Below are positions 13,025-36,769 of a stretch of 64,000 nucleotides of DNA, in pieces (the stretch's first letter is position 1; every line of letters begins with the position of its first letter). The notes beneath the pieces were generated by a model. It was not told where the DNA came from. It did not search any database and was given only the letters and a program-made list of their open reading frames with translations. The DNA is from Xiphias gladius. Lineage: Eukaryota; Chordata; Actinopteri; Istiophoriformes; Xiphiidae. The translations under genes were made by a program, and so were the position numbers. The stretch lies in NCBI RefSeq assembly GCF_016859285.1, contig NC_053410.1:21221558-21285557 (forward strand), read 5' to 3'.

Positions 13025-13568
13025 AGATATGTATAATCTGATGTGTTTAAATGCTATTTATTTTTATTGCCGCCAAACGTCTAAGCAGAAACATCTAAAA
13101 ATATTTAACATGGGCCTCCTTGGTCTTTAATCACACTTCTGTTTTGGATTTTAATGATTAATCAGTCCATTAAAGATAACAGACTTTATCAAATTATATC
13201 ATACTCTGTGAATATTATTACAGTTTTTAAAATTGCAAGAATTTTGCAAGAACTTAATTCAGTTCAAACTGAAACACTCAAGAAATGTCTTTTTTTGTGA
13301 AATCTTTTCCCCATTTCTATACCTGAGTGTTTCTTCACGTATTCCCTCATTTACTGTTCCATTAAAATGTGTATTACATATACTCAGGTATACACATACC
13401 AGTATTTGTGTTTCCTTCAGGGTACCCAGACTTTGCTGGTGTGGTCCTCAGTATCTGTTAACGGTTTCGTTATTTCTCATCTCCACCCTGCTCCCTGGTG
13501 CAGCTTTTACACCTCACTTTGAGCAGACGCCTCTAACCCCCCCCCAACTCAACCACCGCCATCCACCA

Positions 13569-13793
13569 AACACACACACACACACACACACATGAGGAGG
13601 ACCGAGAATTCTGTCAACCCACAAGCCTCTTCCTGCCTCTCCTCACTTGACGTAGTCAGACCAAAACTTTTCCAGTCCCCCTGCGCTCTGTCTCAGAAGT
13701 CTCAGAAGTCTTTTCTGTGACTTCCATTTCACTGGCTGAAAGATTCCACCTGCCCCCAGTTCATACACTCACACACACACACACACACACACC
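13569..13793. repeat. Two (CA)n microsatellites
   Basis: CA tracts of about 24 bp lie at 13569-13592 and 13769-13793, separated by about 175 bp of unique sequence. Confidence 0.9.
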
Positions 13794-15179
13794 AAAACAC
13801 CGGGTTACAACCAGGACATGAGCAATAAGTAGTTAAAATCCTGCTATTTTAATAATTTCAGTTTGATTGGATTACATAAATGAGAAAAAGCTCATAATTG
13901 GTTTGTTGGATGAAAACAATTTAACTGCACAACACTTGCTTTTAGATGAAAGTATGTTTTCAGTTTTTAATAGGTAAGACCTGAAACTTTGGCAAAGGAC
14001 AATTCCAGTTGGGTTCATCAGATAATACTCGAGGCGTAGTGTCTAAAGATTGAAGTACTACTAAAAAAAATATGGAAAGAGTTTTTCAAAAAGTGACAGA
14101 AACAGCATGAAAATAGTATCACTTTCTCGAACAAAATAGCTACTTCCTGAATATTCTACGTGCACCTTACTTTCCACATGCCTGCGTGGCAAGTGGCTTG
14201 TGGCTGAATGTAGGAACTCTCTTTTTTACTTCTGTCGAAGCCCCCCTCACCAACACATCCGTGTTTCCCCTCGCACCATCTGCCCAGAAAAAAGGGCACA
14301 CGAGAATATACCTCCCTCTGTACCCGACCTCCAAATTCCAGATGCTGAAGAACGGCGCTGCAGAGTCAGAGCTCAGCAGAGTCACACGCAACACCCCTGT
14401 GTTGTGCTAAACAAATCATCTGCACCAGCGACCTTTGCCCTCCTCCCTCTTCCTCCTCCCCTCACACTTGCATCCTGGGCGTCTGCAGGCTGCCGAGCTC
14501 CTGACTTGACTCCGCAGAATATTGTGCGTTGCGACAGAGCGGCCTGTTCGCTTCCCACTATTTGTTCCAAATGTGTGGAGCCATCTGTCAGTAAAACAGG
14601 AAGACCTAGGTTCCCCTTCTCCCTTGGGCTCGTTTCGCTATTTTCGGGAGCTTCACTTCTCCCTGTGTGGCTGCTTGGACTGGGCAGCGGCCCCACCAAG
14701 GGCTTCTTGAAGTGGCGGAGCTGGGGCTGAAGCTGTCGGGCCCATCTGCTGCAGGCTTGAGGGCCATCCATTATTAATGGGGCCACGAGCACTGGTGACT
14801 CCTCAGATATTCAGCCCTGGCCGGAGAATTGCTTCTGGACGCGACTGCCTCGTCTTGCTAAAAAAATTAATAAATAAAGAGAACTTCTCTTTCCTTTGGC
14901 CTGCTTTTCTGTCTCTTTTCTTTTCTCAACACCTTCCTGTTGCATTTGCTCTTCTGACTTCTTGCTCCCACATTGCTATCTACTTCTCTGCCTCTATATC
15001 TATCTTGTTGCCTTTCTCTCCTTCTTCTTCTTTCACTTTCTCTGCCTCTCTTTTTTTTCTGATTGTCGCTTGCATGTGTCTGTGCTCAGGCCGCGGGCTC
15101 AGCGATGCATGCTCACTAAATTAGAGAGAACACGAGCGCCGATCAGCTGGGCACGCAAACGCCCGCATCCCTGGTGACC

Positions 15180-15280
15180 TGGGGCCAGTTAATTTTCTGC
15201 TTAATTTTGCGGCAGTCACTTTGCATTTTTGGATGATTACGTGGCAGGAAATTAACAATAAATAACAAATGTGGTCTGAA
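15180..15280. promoter_or_regulatory. Candidate conserved non-coding element upstream of ikzf1 coding exon 1
   Basis: A block with repeated homeodomain-type cores (AGTTAATTTTC, CTTAATTTTGC, GGAAATTAAC) and a TGATTACGT stretch sits about 300 bp upstream of the first coding exon. It looks like developmental enhancer sequence in base pattern, but conservation could not be tested. Confidence 0.25.
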
Positions 15281-15587
15281 AGCTCATTCCCAGCAAAGTC
15301 GTGCTACCAGTGGGCCCCATCAGCCAAAGCAAAGCCACTTTCCAAGTTCAGTCTCTCTGTCAGACTCGTAATGAAAATGTCTGTGATTCTTTGTAATGTA
15401 ATGTGGGGGACAGTGGTGTGTCTGCGGCTGTGACAAGAGTGATCTCACTGAGGTGACGGAGTCATGCCGAGAAGTACACCTTTTACTCCGCTCTACCTTT
15501 TTATAATGCTGTTTCCTCCGCCTGCACTTGATTAAACTTACAACCAAATCCATCTCCGTCTCTCTCCCCTTAGAGTACTTGCATCGC

Positions 15588-27963
<12,376 letters not shown>

Positions 27964-28881
27964 GCCCCGTCCACACACACTTTCACACAAACGGGTGTAT
28001 ATATGGAAAAAACACACACACTCACTCATAGACATGCACCTTCAACAAATGCATAGAAAAAACAAAATGTAAAAGATGCTGTTGATGTCTGAGAGTTGTG
28101 TTTTTTATACAAAGGATGCATGTTTGTTGAACACAGATAAATGTATACAATTATTAAAAAATCCATTATTTTCCTTTCAAATACCATGCGAAAAAGAAAG
28201 AGTAGTTATTCATTTGTCTTTTATAAAGGAACAAAATATTGTCCAGTGGAGACGACACAGCTGAGGTTCTGTGCCACTTTATACTTAAGTTTAACTCATG
28301 TCTATACAGTTGCCACATGTATAAAATGTAAACGTGACTTTTCTTTTGGAAAACCAGGCAGCAACTTTTTTCTAGTTTTGAAATAGAAAAGATTTCTATC
28401 CTTTTATTTACACATCTCTGTCGTGAACTGAAAATGTCCATAAAAGATTCTCCTCTGCAGCTGTTTTCAGTACAGGAAAACCTACTTTAATGTCGGTCTT
28501 AAATGCAATCAATAAAAACGTAACAATCAGTGTAGATAACCTCATATTGCCTTCCAAAGTGTCAACCTGTTCTTGTATTTGTAACAACCTACATATTATT
28601 TATATCACATTTACACTCCTGTCTGTTTTTGTATTTATTATAATGATTGTTGTTTGTCTCTAGGGTAGTTAAAAAAAGTTGCATTTTTTTTTTTTTTTTT
28701 CTGTTCAACTGTACTTAATGTATTTGAGGTGAAAACATGACTGCTGCTGGAAGCTACATTTGGTTTTATCATGGGAAAATGTTATCCTGGCCTTTTTGTT
28801 TCATACCTGATGGCTAAGAATTGTCTAACTCGCAAAATGAAAGTGAGCCATTTGAAGGGAGCTTTATGCTTGCAAAATATC

Positions 28882-28887
28882 AATAAA
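28882..28887 (+). terminator. ikzf1: Polyadenylation signal of ikzf1
   Basis: AATAAA lies about 920 nt after the Ikaros stop, at the end of an AT-rich 3' UTR and just before a GT- and T-rich stretch (28910-28937) of the kind that follows cleavage sites. An earlier AATAAA near 28511 could also be used. Confidence 0.6.
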
Positions 28888-30049
28888 GGATATTTTATAT
28901 ATGCACAAAGAGTGTTATGTTGTTTTTTTTTTTTTTGTCTACGGTGAATGAGTGTAGAAGTAAGGGGGAAGCAGCTTAATTTATACCTGAGAAACTTCGT
29001 AGCAAGTAAAGGAGAATTACTTGTAGCAAGAATAAAGGAGAAAGAGTTAGCTCTTTATCCTTTATCCTTTATCTTAGCAGAACTGTGCATGGATACGTCA
29101 TTACGAATATACCGTATATACATGCAGATATTTCATGGCAAATTGGTGTTTTTAATAGGACTGTTTTTCGTAACTGGACCATATTCTTTGAAAGGGTAGT
29201 TAAAGGAAAGTTTCTCTGAGTTTTACTGCATCAGTTTGCCTCCTTAACAAATGTGGAGATTTCATTTCACACTCTCGAACCTTCTGGAATAATTAAGTTT
29301 AGACGTCATTCAAGATGCCGCTCAGAGACACCTGCCTGTCAAGCCAGAGCCGAGAAAGAGCGAATGACTGGCATTTCTGGACAAAATAGTAAACCACCGA
29401 ACACACCGAAAGAGAATTTACAGTTAGAGGGGAATAAATAAACAACTCTCCACATACTGTACAATTAGTGTGGTTGCAAAATGCTGTAAGCAAATCAAAT
29501 GTTAATCTTTTCCTCAGTGTTTTTGGAGCTATAAGCCGTAAATTCCATATTTTCCAACTAAAAATATATTTATATTTTCATATAATTTACTAAGGATGTC
29601 AAACAGTCAGAGAACACGACACAGTGGCAAGTGTCTGCACAGAGACCCTCCTATTCAAATCGTGACATCAAGAGACTACTGGTAGCATAAGCAGCACACG
29701 CACAAAAGGGTGTTTATGAGAGTGAACACCCTCCATGCACACACACACACACACACACCATACACACGCCAGCAGGCCGACATGTGCATGTGTCCGGGAC
29801 CTGAGGAGTCCGACTGGTCCTCTGAGGAGTGGCAGCAGCAGAGGGCTGGGACAGAGAGGACGAGCCACTGGAGCAGAAGGCCAGGCCCGTCTGGAGAGGC
29901 CCAGTCAGCGCCGACGTAGGAGCTCGGCGGCGTTGTGCAGCGACAGCCTCGTCCAGATGGCTGCTGTGTGATTTAGCAGAAACGGGAAGCAGCTGCGGGC
30001 AGCGCTGAGTCCCCCACGCTTGACTGGGACCCATCACGGGAGGGTGGGC

Positions 30050-30057
30050 ATTTGCAT
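30050..30057 (+). promoter_or_regulatory. Octamer (POU-factor) motif
   Basis: ATTTGCAT, the consensus for Oct-1/Oct-2-type POU proteins, occurs at the edge of a GC-rich block 1.1 kb beyond the ikzf1 3' end. A single 8-mer can occur by chance. Confidence 0.25.
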
Positions 30058-31274
30058 GAGAGGGATAATCTGGCCAACCAACTCTGGCCCTGCCAGAATC
30101 CCAAATCTCACTTCTCCTTTCAGCCAGCGGACTGAAATAGTCCTTTAAGAGTCAGACTTAACCATACCCAATTGTACTGTCAACAGGATCCAACAAAATG
30201 TTACCACTCAGGGTCTTTCTTTTCTTTCACTTTACATGACTCTGTCCCATTAATGGATGACAATATTAGAATATTCAGTACAGAATTTGTGACTTTGGTC
30301 ACTGTTTCTACCAGTGTTTTTCTCAATGTCGGCTTTCCTGTCCAAAATATAGATTACTAAAATTAAATATTACATTTGATTGCCTCTCTTGGAAGTGTGT
30401 GTGTAGTTGAGACACTTAGTCCACTGAACTAAACTACCTAACGGTATATATACAATAGGATGTTTACTTTTGATACTTTAAAGTTATAATCCTTAAGATT
30501 TTCGGTCATGGTTGGTTAGCTGGTGTATCTTTTCACAGTGCAGCTTAACAAACTCATGTAGTTGTAAGAAGTCAGTCGATAATAATTGCAATCACAATCG
30601 ATCACACGTTGCACACGGCACACGCAGTTTTCCAAAATAAAACATAGGCGACACTGGATTTCATGCTGCATTGTTTCCTATGAGTCCCTGGTGCACGTGA
30701 AGGCAAATGTAAAGGCACTGAATGGCTAGTGATGAAAAAGTGTTGCCCATTAAATAAAATCAAAACCAGGGTTTGATTTCATTAAAATCTTAAGAATTGT
30801 AACTTTAAGTTAATTTTGCTGATTATAGGTCTATACTTTTACCCAAATAAAATTTATAATACAGGACTTTTATTTGTAACTGGGTGTTTTTACGTTGTTT
30901 CACACATACTTCTGCTCAAGCAAAGGTTCCGAGTACTTCTTCCACCAGTGTCTCTACCTGAACTCCTTGAACAACTCACAATACTCAAAGCAGGAAACAT
31001 AGAGCAGTTCCAATAAATCATCACCATCTCCAGGTTAGTTAGATACTCCGAGTCTCATGACACGTGCACCTCAATTTCCAATGTCAGCATTCCAAATTTG
31101 AATAAGAAGCATATAGGCAGTTTTTTTTTGTTTTTTTTTTCAGTGAATGTACTGTGTAATGTGTGTGTTTGTGACCCCACAACCCCAGATGTAACCGCCG
31201 TTGCACAGCCAGGGTCGAACTGAGCCACAAGCTTACGCCATATGGCACAGTTTTCAGTCTATACTCTATGGATT

Positions 31275-31796
31275 CTATGGATCCCGCCAGCACCAGAGGA
31301 ATTCTGTGCATCTGTCCCAGTCCAGCTGTGAGGAGTCCCCCGTGTTCGGAGACACCCACTGGGGGGTTGTGTGACTACTTTCACTGCTGGCTAATTCAAC
31401 AAAGTTGCAATACAGTGGCCAACCACACACGTATGAAATATTTATTAGGGACTTGACAAAAAGATGAAAAATAAATGAAAGTCTTTTTTCATGGTCTTCC
31501 AGATTTTCAAAGATTGTTTCATGAAATTTACATGAGAATTTCATTTCATGTGTGCACAATCTATAATCGTCCTCTTCAGTAATAGTGTATGTATGACCAG
31601 TGAGGCATTCAACTCGAAAAACATCAACATTGTTAAAAATCTCTATTGACCAGAACCACCACTTGGCAATAGTTTCTGCTGTGTGGAGGAGAGCAAGTGG
31701 CTCAGAAATGAACAGGACAGATAGTTGGACATGTACACTTCTGCACCAACCACAAACCCTGTGGATCAGAATCAGTACTAAAATTATGGAGCTCAC
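31275..31796 (-). other. Unassigned open reading frame of 173 codons
   Basis: A long frame for such AT-rich DNA, with a hydrophobic start and several Cys and Trp residues. It shows no motif I know, no strong splice sites and no upstream exon. A second frame (31806-32000) directly upstream on the same strand also starts with a hydrophobic stretch. A decayed gene or transposon piece is possible, as is chance. Confidence 0.2.
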
Positions 31797-32165
31797 GCTT
31801 ATTGTCTAATAAAAGGGATGTATTGCAGCAAGAGATTTTCCTGTTGAGTCCACTGCTGTCTTAATCACGAACAGGAAGGTTTGCACGAGAGCCAGGATAC
31901 TCTTGTGTTGCCCAACTTCCAGGGACACGATTAGCACAGCCAGCCTCAGGAACATTTCAGGACTATGAGACCTACGACTAAATGTTATAGAGATGTGCAA
32001 ATAAAGCTCTTAACAGGGTGATCACACCGCCCTCTTTGGATTAAATGGGAAGGAGGAACAAGTGGAGAATAGCACAATCCACTGGAGACAAACTTACTAT
32101 TGTTTTGTTTGAACTGAGTCTGAGACATTAACAAACTCATGGAGATTTGAGGTAGTCAGCAAAGT

Positions 32166-32171
32166 TTTATT
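32166..32171 (-). terminator. fignl1: Probable polyadenylation signal of fignl1
   Basis: TTTATT on the plus strand reads AATAAA on the minus strand, about 730 nt beyond the fignl1 stop. It is the best-placed candidate seen. Confidence 0.4.
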
Positions 32172-32900
32172 TCATTAGGAAAGCAATCAATTAATTACAT
32201 TTACAAAATTGTGACAAACTAAAATAGTGACAAAAGTTAAGTCTTGGCGTAAGTGATGATAACTGCTATACGGGAATATAAACGGAGATCAATGTTTTAT
32301 CTGGAGCACAGTTCATGTACATAACATGGTGCAACAATAACATTAATATCTAAGCCACACAGTCTGACTATTGCAAAATTCTTAAAATAATGTGAATACC
32401 TAATATAAATTGCTGGGAACAATCTACAGAGCAATTTCTCCGTACAGAAAAGTCTCTCATTCTATCACCACAGAGTTTACTGTGAATACTTTAAAAAGTT
32501 TATGAGTCATTTCAGACATTTTCGAGAATTATGATAACACATCGCTCTGCTGTGAACTTTTGGTTATGTTTTTCTTTCAACTGACAACAGCCCAAATGTG
32601 AAGAGTAAAGGTTCATGGATCACAAACTAAAAAAATAAAAAATAAAAACAGGACTGGTTGTAAAGAGATTAACTAAATCAACTGTGGGACACAGAGGGGG
32701 TGGACAAATTAACAGCAACACCTGCTCAATTTAATGCAACTGAATCCCTGGATTTAGAAAACTCTCTCTGTGAAGCCATAGTGTAAGGTGCTCCTGCTAT
32801 GTTGTCCACGCCCTCTATGTGCTTTATGTGCAAAGCAGAAAATATTCTACAGCTTTTGAATTTTCCAGAGCTGAATTTTTCAGCCAAGTAGCTGCCAAGT

Positions 32901-34844
32901 TTAACGGCCACATCCAAAAGTCTTATTCCACTCTTCATACAGCTCCAAATCTTTTGATGAGACACTGGGTCGTACTGTCTTCAGGGCGTCCTGGAAGTCG
33001 CTGTAGAGGATTGGTCGCACCTGATCTGCCGTGATAGTGGCGATGTCATTGAGCTGGATGCTGCGGATGGGCCCGAGTGCTGCCTCTCGACAAAGCTGAG
33101 TCATATCGGCGCCGGAGAAGCCCTCGGTAGCTGTTACCACGCTCTCCAGCTCGTGCTCTCTCAGCTGGTTCCTCTCTCGAGCCATGAGGTTAGTTACAAT
33201 CTGCCACCGGGCGGCTGCTTCAGGCAGGGGGATGTACAACCTCTTTGCCAGGCGTCGACGGGCAGCCTCGTCTATCTCCTGAGGCCGATTGGTGGCGCCC
33301 ACCACCAGGATGCGGTCCTCAGCTGCGGTGGCTGCCCCATCCAGCTGAACCAAGAACTCTGTCTTTATCCTACGTGATGAGTCGTGCTCCCCATCTGTCC
33401 TCTGGGACAACAGTGAGTCAATTTCATCAATGAAAATGACAGCGGGCTGGTGGCAGCGGGCAATGGCAAACAGGGCTCGCACCATTTTTTCTCCTTCACC
33501 CACCCACTTGGAAGTGAGCGATGAGGCGCTGATGCTAAAGAAGGTGGCGCCTGACTGACAAGCAATACATTTTCCTATCAGAGTTTTTCCAGTTCCTGGG
33601 GGTCCAAACAACAGGATGCCTTTGGGCGGACCACGGAGGCCAGTAAAAATGTCAGGTCGCAGCATTGGCCAAACCACGATCTCCTTTATGGTGGTCTTGG
33701 CAAACTCCAGACCTGCTATGTCATCCCAGGCCACAGGAGGCCCGTGGTCCATGATCTCGCTCATGATCAGCTCAATTATCTTTGGCTCAAAGTTTTTCAG
33801 ACGCTCATCGAGGATCTGAGGCTCCTGACTGGAACTATGGCTCGCCCCACCTTCTTCCTCCTCCTGTCGTGGAATAGGTGACACAAATTTAGAAAATGTA
33901 CCTCGAGGCCTGTTAGCACCCAAAGATTTTTTCACACTTGCTGCCATTCCAGGGATCTGGCCTCTCTGGGGCTGATGGGAATGCTTTTTCTGTTGGTCAA
34001 CGATGAACTGCTCACGAGCCGTTTTGAAGTTGCCTCCAGCTCGTGGGTCAGCGGCTCCTTGACCTCCATGTGGCCCCCGACCAACATCCCCACCATCTGG
34101 GTTGTAAAAATTCTTCCGTTTCGATGGATTGGAGGTGGAGAAGAAGGAGGATTGGCAGTTTTGTGTGCCACTTGCAGGGCTAGGGTTTCCCTGTGGAAGA
34201 GCTGAGGAGGGATAACTAAACACAGACTGTGGTCGGGCTGAAGGTCGGGAGAATGAGTTTGGATTAACTGAGAATCCCTCAGAGCCTCTTGGTCTCTCTG
34301 CAGAAATACTAGCAGGATTACTGGCACTGTTGTTAACCTCTGTTTTAGGCTGTGGTGGTCCTATAGGTTTCAACAATGCAGCCTCAGACCTGACTCCGGT
34401 AAAGGGAGCGGACAGGGAGCTGCCTCTGCTCTCTTGTCCCACAGATATGTTAGCATCTGCTGGTGCCACAAGGGCGCGTCCCCCACCTGTCTCTGCCTGA
34501 ATCATTTTCTGCACGCAGGGCAGCTCCAGCACACTCTCCGTGGTCAAGGACGACTCCCATTTGTCGCTGTAGTTCCTCTGACTGCGGGCCAGATGCAGAG
34601 CGCTCTCTGCATAGTTGTTAAGCCCTTTGCAGGGGTCATCTGAGTCCAGCACTGCTGCGTAGCGCTCCGAGTAGGTCCTGAGCAGGCTGGCCATGCCGGC
34701 CTGAGAGATCTGGGAGCTTGCCCATGCATACTGAATGGAGAGGATGTGAGCCCGGTAGGCATCAGCCGTCTGTTCAGGTGTACAGTTGCCAGATGAAATG
34801 TCAAAGGACCTCCTCTGCCATTCGTCCAGGTGTGCGCCACTCAT
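32901..34844 (-). CDS. fignl1: Fidgetin-like 1 AAA ATPase, 647 aa
   Basis: One uninterrupted coding exon. FIGNL1 is a nuclear AAA ATPase that binds RAD51 and removes it from DNA during homologous recombination and meiosis; in zebrafish it also affects microtubules. Visible parts: an N-terminal helical region, a disordered linker with the RAD51-binding FKTA (FxxA) motif at about 273-276, and an AAA core with Walker A GPPGTGKT at 414-421, Walker B FIDEID at 471-476, sensor GATN at 516-519, arginines at 529-531, and a Vps4-type C-terminal helix region. Human FIGNL1 is 674 aa. The second RAD51-contact motif, FVPP in human, reads FVSP here (320-323). The start ATG at 34844 lies 18 nt inside an exon whose acceptor, CCTTCACCAG, spans 34862-34871; an upstream non-coding exon is therefore expected. 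On human chromosome 7 FIGNL1 follows IKZF1 in the same tail-to-tail order. Confidence 0.95.
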   Translation of the reverse strand: MSGAHLDEWQRRSFDISSGNCTPEQTADAYRAHILSIQYAWASSQISQAGMASLLRTYSERYAAVLDSDDPCKGLNNYAESALHLARSQRNYSDKWESSLTTESVLELPCVQKMIQAETGGGRALVAPADANISVGQESRGSSLSAPFTGVRSEAALLKPIGPPQPKTEVNNSASNPASISAERPRGSEGFSVNPNSFSRPSARPQSVFSYPSSALPQGNPSPASGTQNCQSSFFSTSNPSKRKNFYNPDGGDVGRGPHGGQGAADPRAGGNFKTAREQFIVDQQKKHSHQPQRGQIPGMAASVKKSLGANRPRGTFSKFVSPIPRQEEEEGGASHSSSQEPQILDERLKNFEPKIIELIMSEIMDHGPPVAWDDIAGLEFAKTTIKEIVVWPMLRPDIFTGLRGPPKGILLFGPPGTGKTLIGKCIACQSGATFFSISASSLTSKWVGEGEKMVRALFAIARCHQPAVIFIDEIDSLLSQRTDGEHDSSRRIKTEFLVQLDGAATAAEDRILVVGATNRPQEIDEAARRRLAKRLYIPLPEAAARWQIVTNLMARERNQLREHELESVVTATEGFSGADMTQLCREAALGPIRSIQLNDIATITADQVRPILYSDFQDALKTVRPSVSSKDLELYEEWNKTFGCGR

Positions 34845-34861
34845 GCCTGGCCTGCTCCAGC

Positions 34862-36769
34862 CTGGTGAAGGAGAGGGGACATAAGTTATTAAAAATACAT
34901 GACCTCCGTAAAAACCAAGGCAGAAAAAGTTTTATTTTATTACCTTGCATTCTTGGAAGACACATAGTTGTTTTCAGAGGCTAAGCAATGCTTTTTATGA
35001 CTAATGAGCTGAATGTGTGGTGGAACATGGCGGAACCCTTCTAAGTGAAACTAGGCTAAAAGTTATATTATATGGATGTGCAGCTGTACTAGAGGCACCT
35101 TCACTAGCAAAGATGCTGCAGTGTCCTCTAACTTTATGTTATCATTCGTTCGATTGACAGAGAAACTTAGTCTCCATTACATGCCGTGATAAACAGCCTA
35201 TGGACGGGACCCACTTGCATTTGTTAGTTGTTCACTTAAAATATCCCGCACCACATAAACAGGCCACAATACTGAGGATAAGGGACGTCACTTACTATTA
35301 GTGATATCTTCTTATCTTTCTTGATATTATGCCAAAAATAAATAGGTGCTACAAACACGACTTTTATAGAGTTAACACAGTTACTGCACTTCAGCTCGCG
35401 GTTTAGCTCTTCCCGCCACCTGCTTCTTCCTCAACAGTACAACTTCCTGTCAAGTTCCAATTCGTTCTTCGAAAACCTAAATTAGTCTCTCAGCACCGCT
35501 TTCACCCAATGTAGAAACCCGGCCAAAAGCTGATCTAACTTTATCTCTATTATAATGACAAATGTAGACTTAAGATTAAAAAAGATGAGAACAATAAAGA
35601 ACACAGCTAAAGCTACTAACGTTCTTAAAAATATCGGAACGAGACCCAAAACTTGTCACAACTAGGGAGTGTTCCATTTATCCTCCAGGTTCGCCCAGAG
35701 ATCCGTGTCTTTCTGTTAATGTGTTATTAAACTGCTTTATATTCGATGTAAAGCTTTTTTTATTATTTATAATTAATTAGAAACTAAGTAGGAGTGATCC
35801 CCTGTGTAAGAACCTCTTTCATGAGATTAAAAAGTATTTTCTTTCGGGTCCTAACTGCTAACTTGTAGTGAGGTCTATGACGCCATCTTGTGGTAACAAC
35901 ACGCTAAACAACCATAATGATTAAATAGTCGCTTTAGCGCGTTGCATTGCGGGAAATGTAGTGCGCATGTTGTTGAAATTCAAAAGAGCACTAAATTCCG
36001 ACATAAATTATTTTTGAAGTAATTACACTTGCGCATAATTCACATTGAAAGTTGTGTTTATTACTTTTATCATGGATAAAAAACAGTTAAATATCATCTA
36101 CCTGTGATAGCAGTGTACGCGAAAACTGCACTAACCACAACCGCAGAGTTTTATATTTGTGCTGTCGACAGTGGATGACAGCGGCCGCTGAGCTTCACAG
36201 CACACGCCGTCGGTGGAAAAATTGGCTGCGTTTGTAATATTGGGTAGCTAGCGAGCTAGTAAGTTAACGTTTCCCACTATTACTCATTAAAGTATTTGTT
36301 TTTGAGGAGGGATATCTGAAAAGTTCCTAGATAGCTGTCCACAGTTACAGTCATTACCGTCCGTTAGCTGTAGCTGAACCGGAGACGCGATGTAAATTAA
36401 TCCAGACGGGACCAGCCCCAGGAGCCGGTAGCAGCAGTCAGTCGCACCCTTGTCTGGGGACACTGAAGGAACCCTGTCTGCTGAGCAACATGAAATTGCT
36501 GTTCTTCATATGTAATGCTCTTTTATACAAATGCATGTTAGCCTCAAATTGCTGAATTTCAGAGTTTCAGAGCACCAGTGTAAGTTAACTGGGAAGTGTG
36601 GACTGGATATGACTGACTCATCATCATGGCACGGACAGAGGAGATAACCCTCAACAGTGTCTCTGCAGCAGTTCCAAACAGGGAGCCTAACAACTAGCTA
36701 GACAGCTAAGTTATTTACACATTCCGTCGTTTTTATCATATTCTAACCCCTCGCAGTCAAAGTGGCATT
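34862..36769. promoter_or_regulatory. Head-to-head promoter region of fignl1 (minus) and ttl (plus)
   Basis: The 1.9 kb between the two start exons must hold both promoters and both 5' UTRs. Around 35400-35455 the plus strand has CTTCCCGCC, an E2F-like site, and ACTTCCTG, an ETS-like site, which would suit the replication-linked fignl1 start. At 36180-36450 CpG-bearing sequence (GCGGCCGCTG) precedes the ttl start. In-frame stops separate that region from the ttl ATG. Transcription starts cannot be placed exactly. Confidence 0.45.

Larger units (their letters stand above)
10851..15573 (+). other. Probable first intron of ikzf1
   Basis: This 4.7-kb region holds poly-A (11779-11801), a TATAGA palindrome (12957-13024), two CA repeats (13569-13592 and 13769-13793), a GC-richer block at 14170-14830 and an AT-rich block at 15180-15280 that could be regulatory. 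Overlapping frames at 14167-14792 on both strands show no known domain. Confidence 0.45.
28911..32165. other. Spacer between ikzf1 and fignl1
   Basis: No supported gene. It includes a CA repeat (29739-29758), a GC-rich patch ending in the octamer ATTTGCAT at 30050-30057, and a minus-strand open frame of 173 codons at 31275-31796 that I do not recognise. Confidence 0.6.

Noticed and set aside
14167-14792. Overlapping frames on both strands in the ikzf1 first intron
   Set aside because: They have no motif, no splice support and overlap each other on both strands, as expected for a GC-richer stretch.
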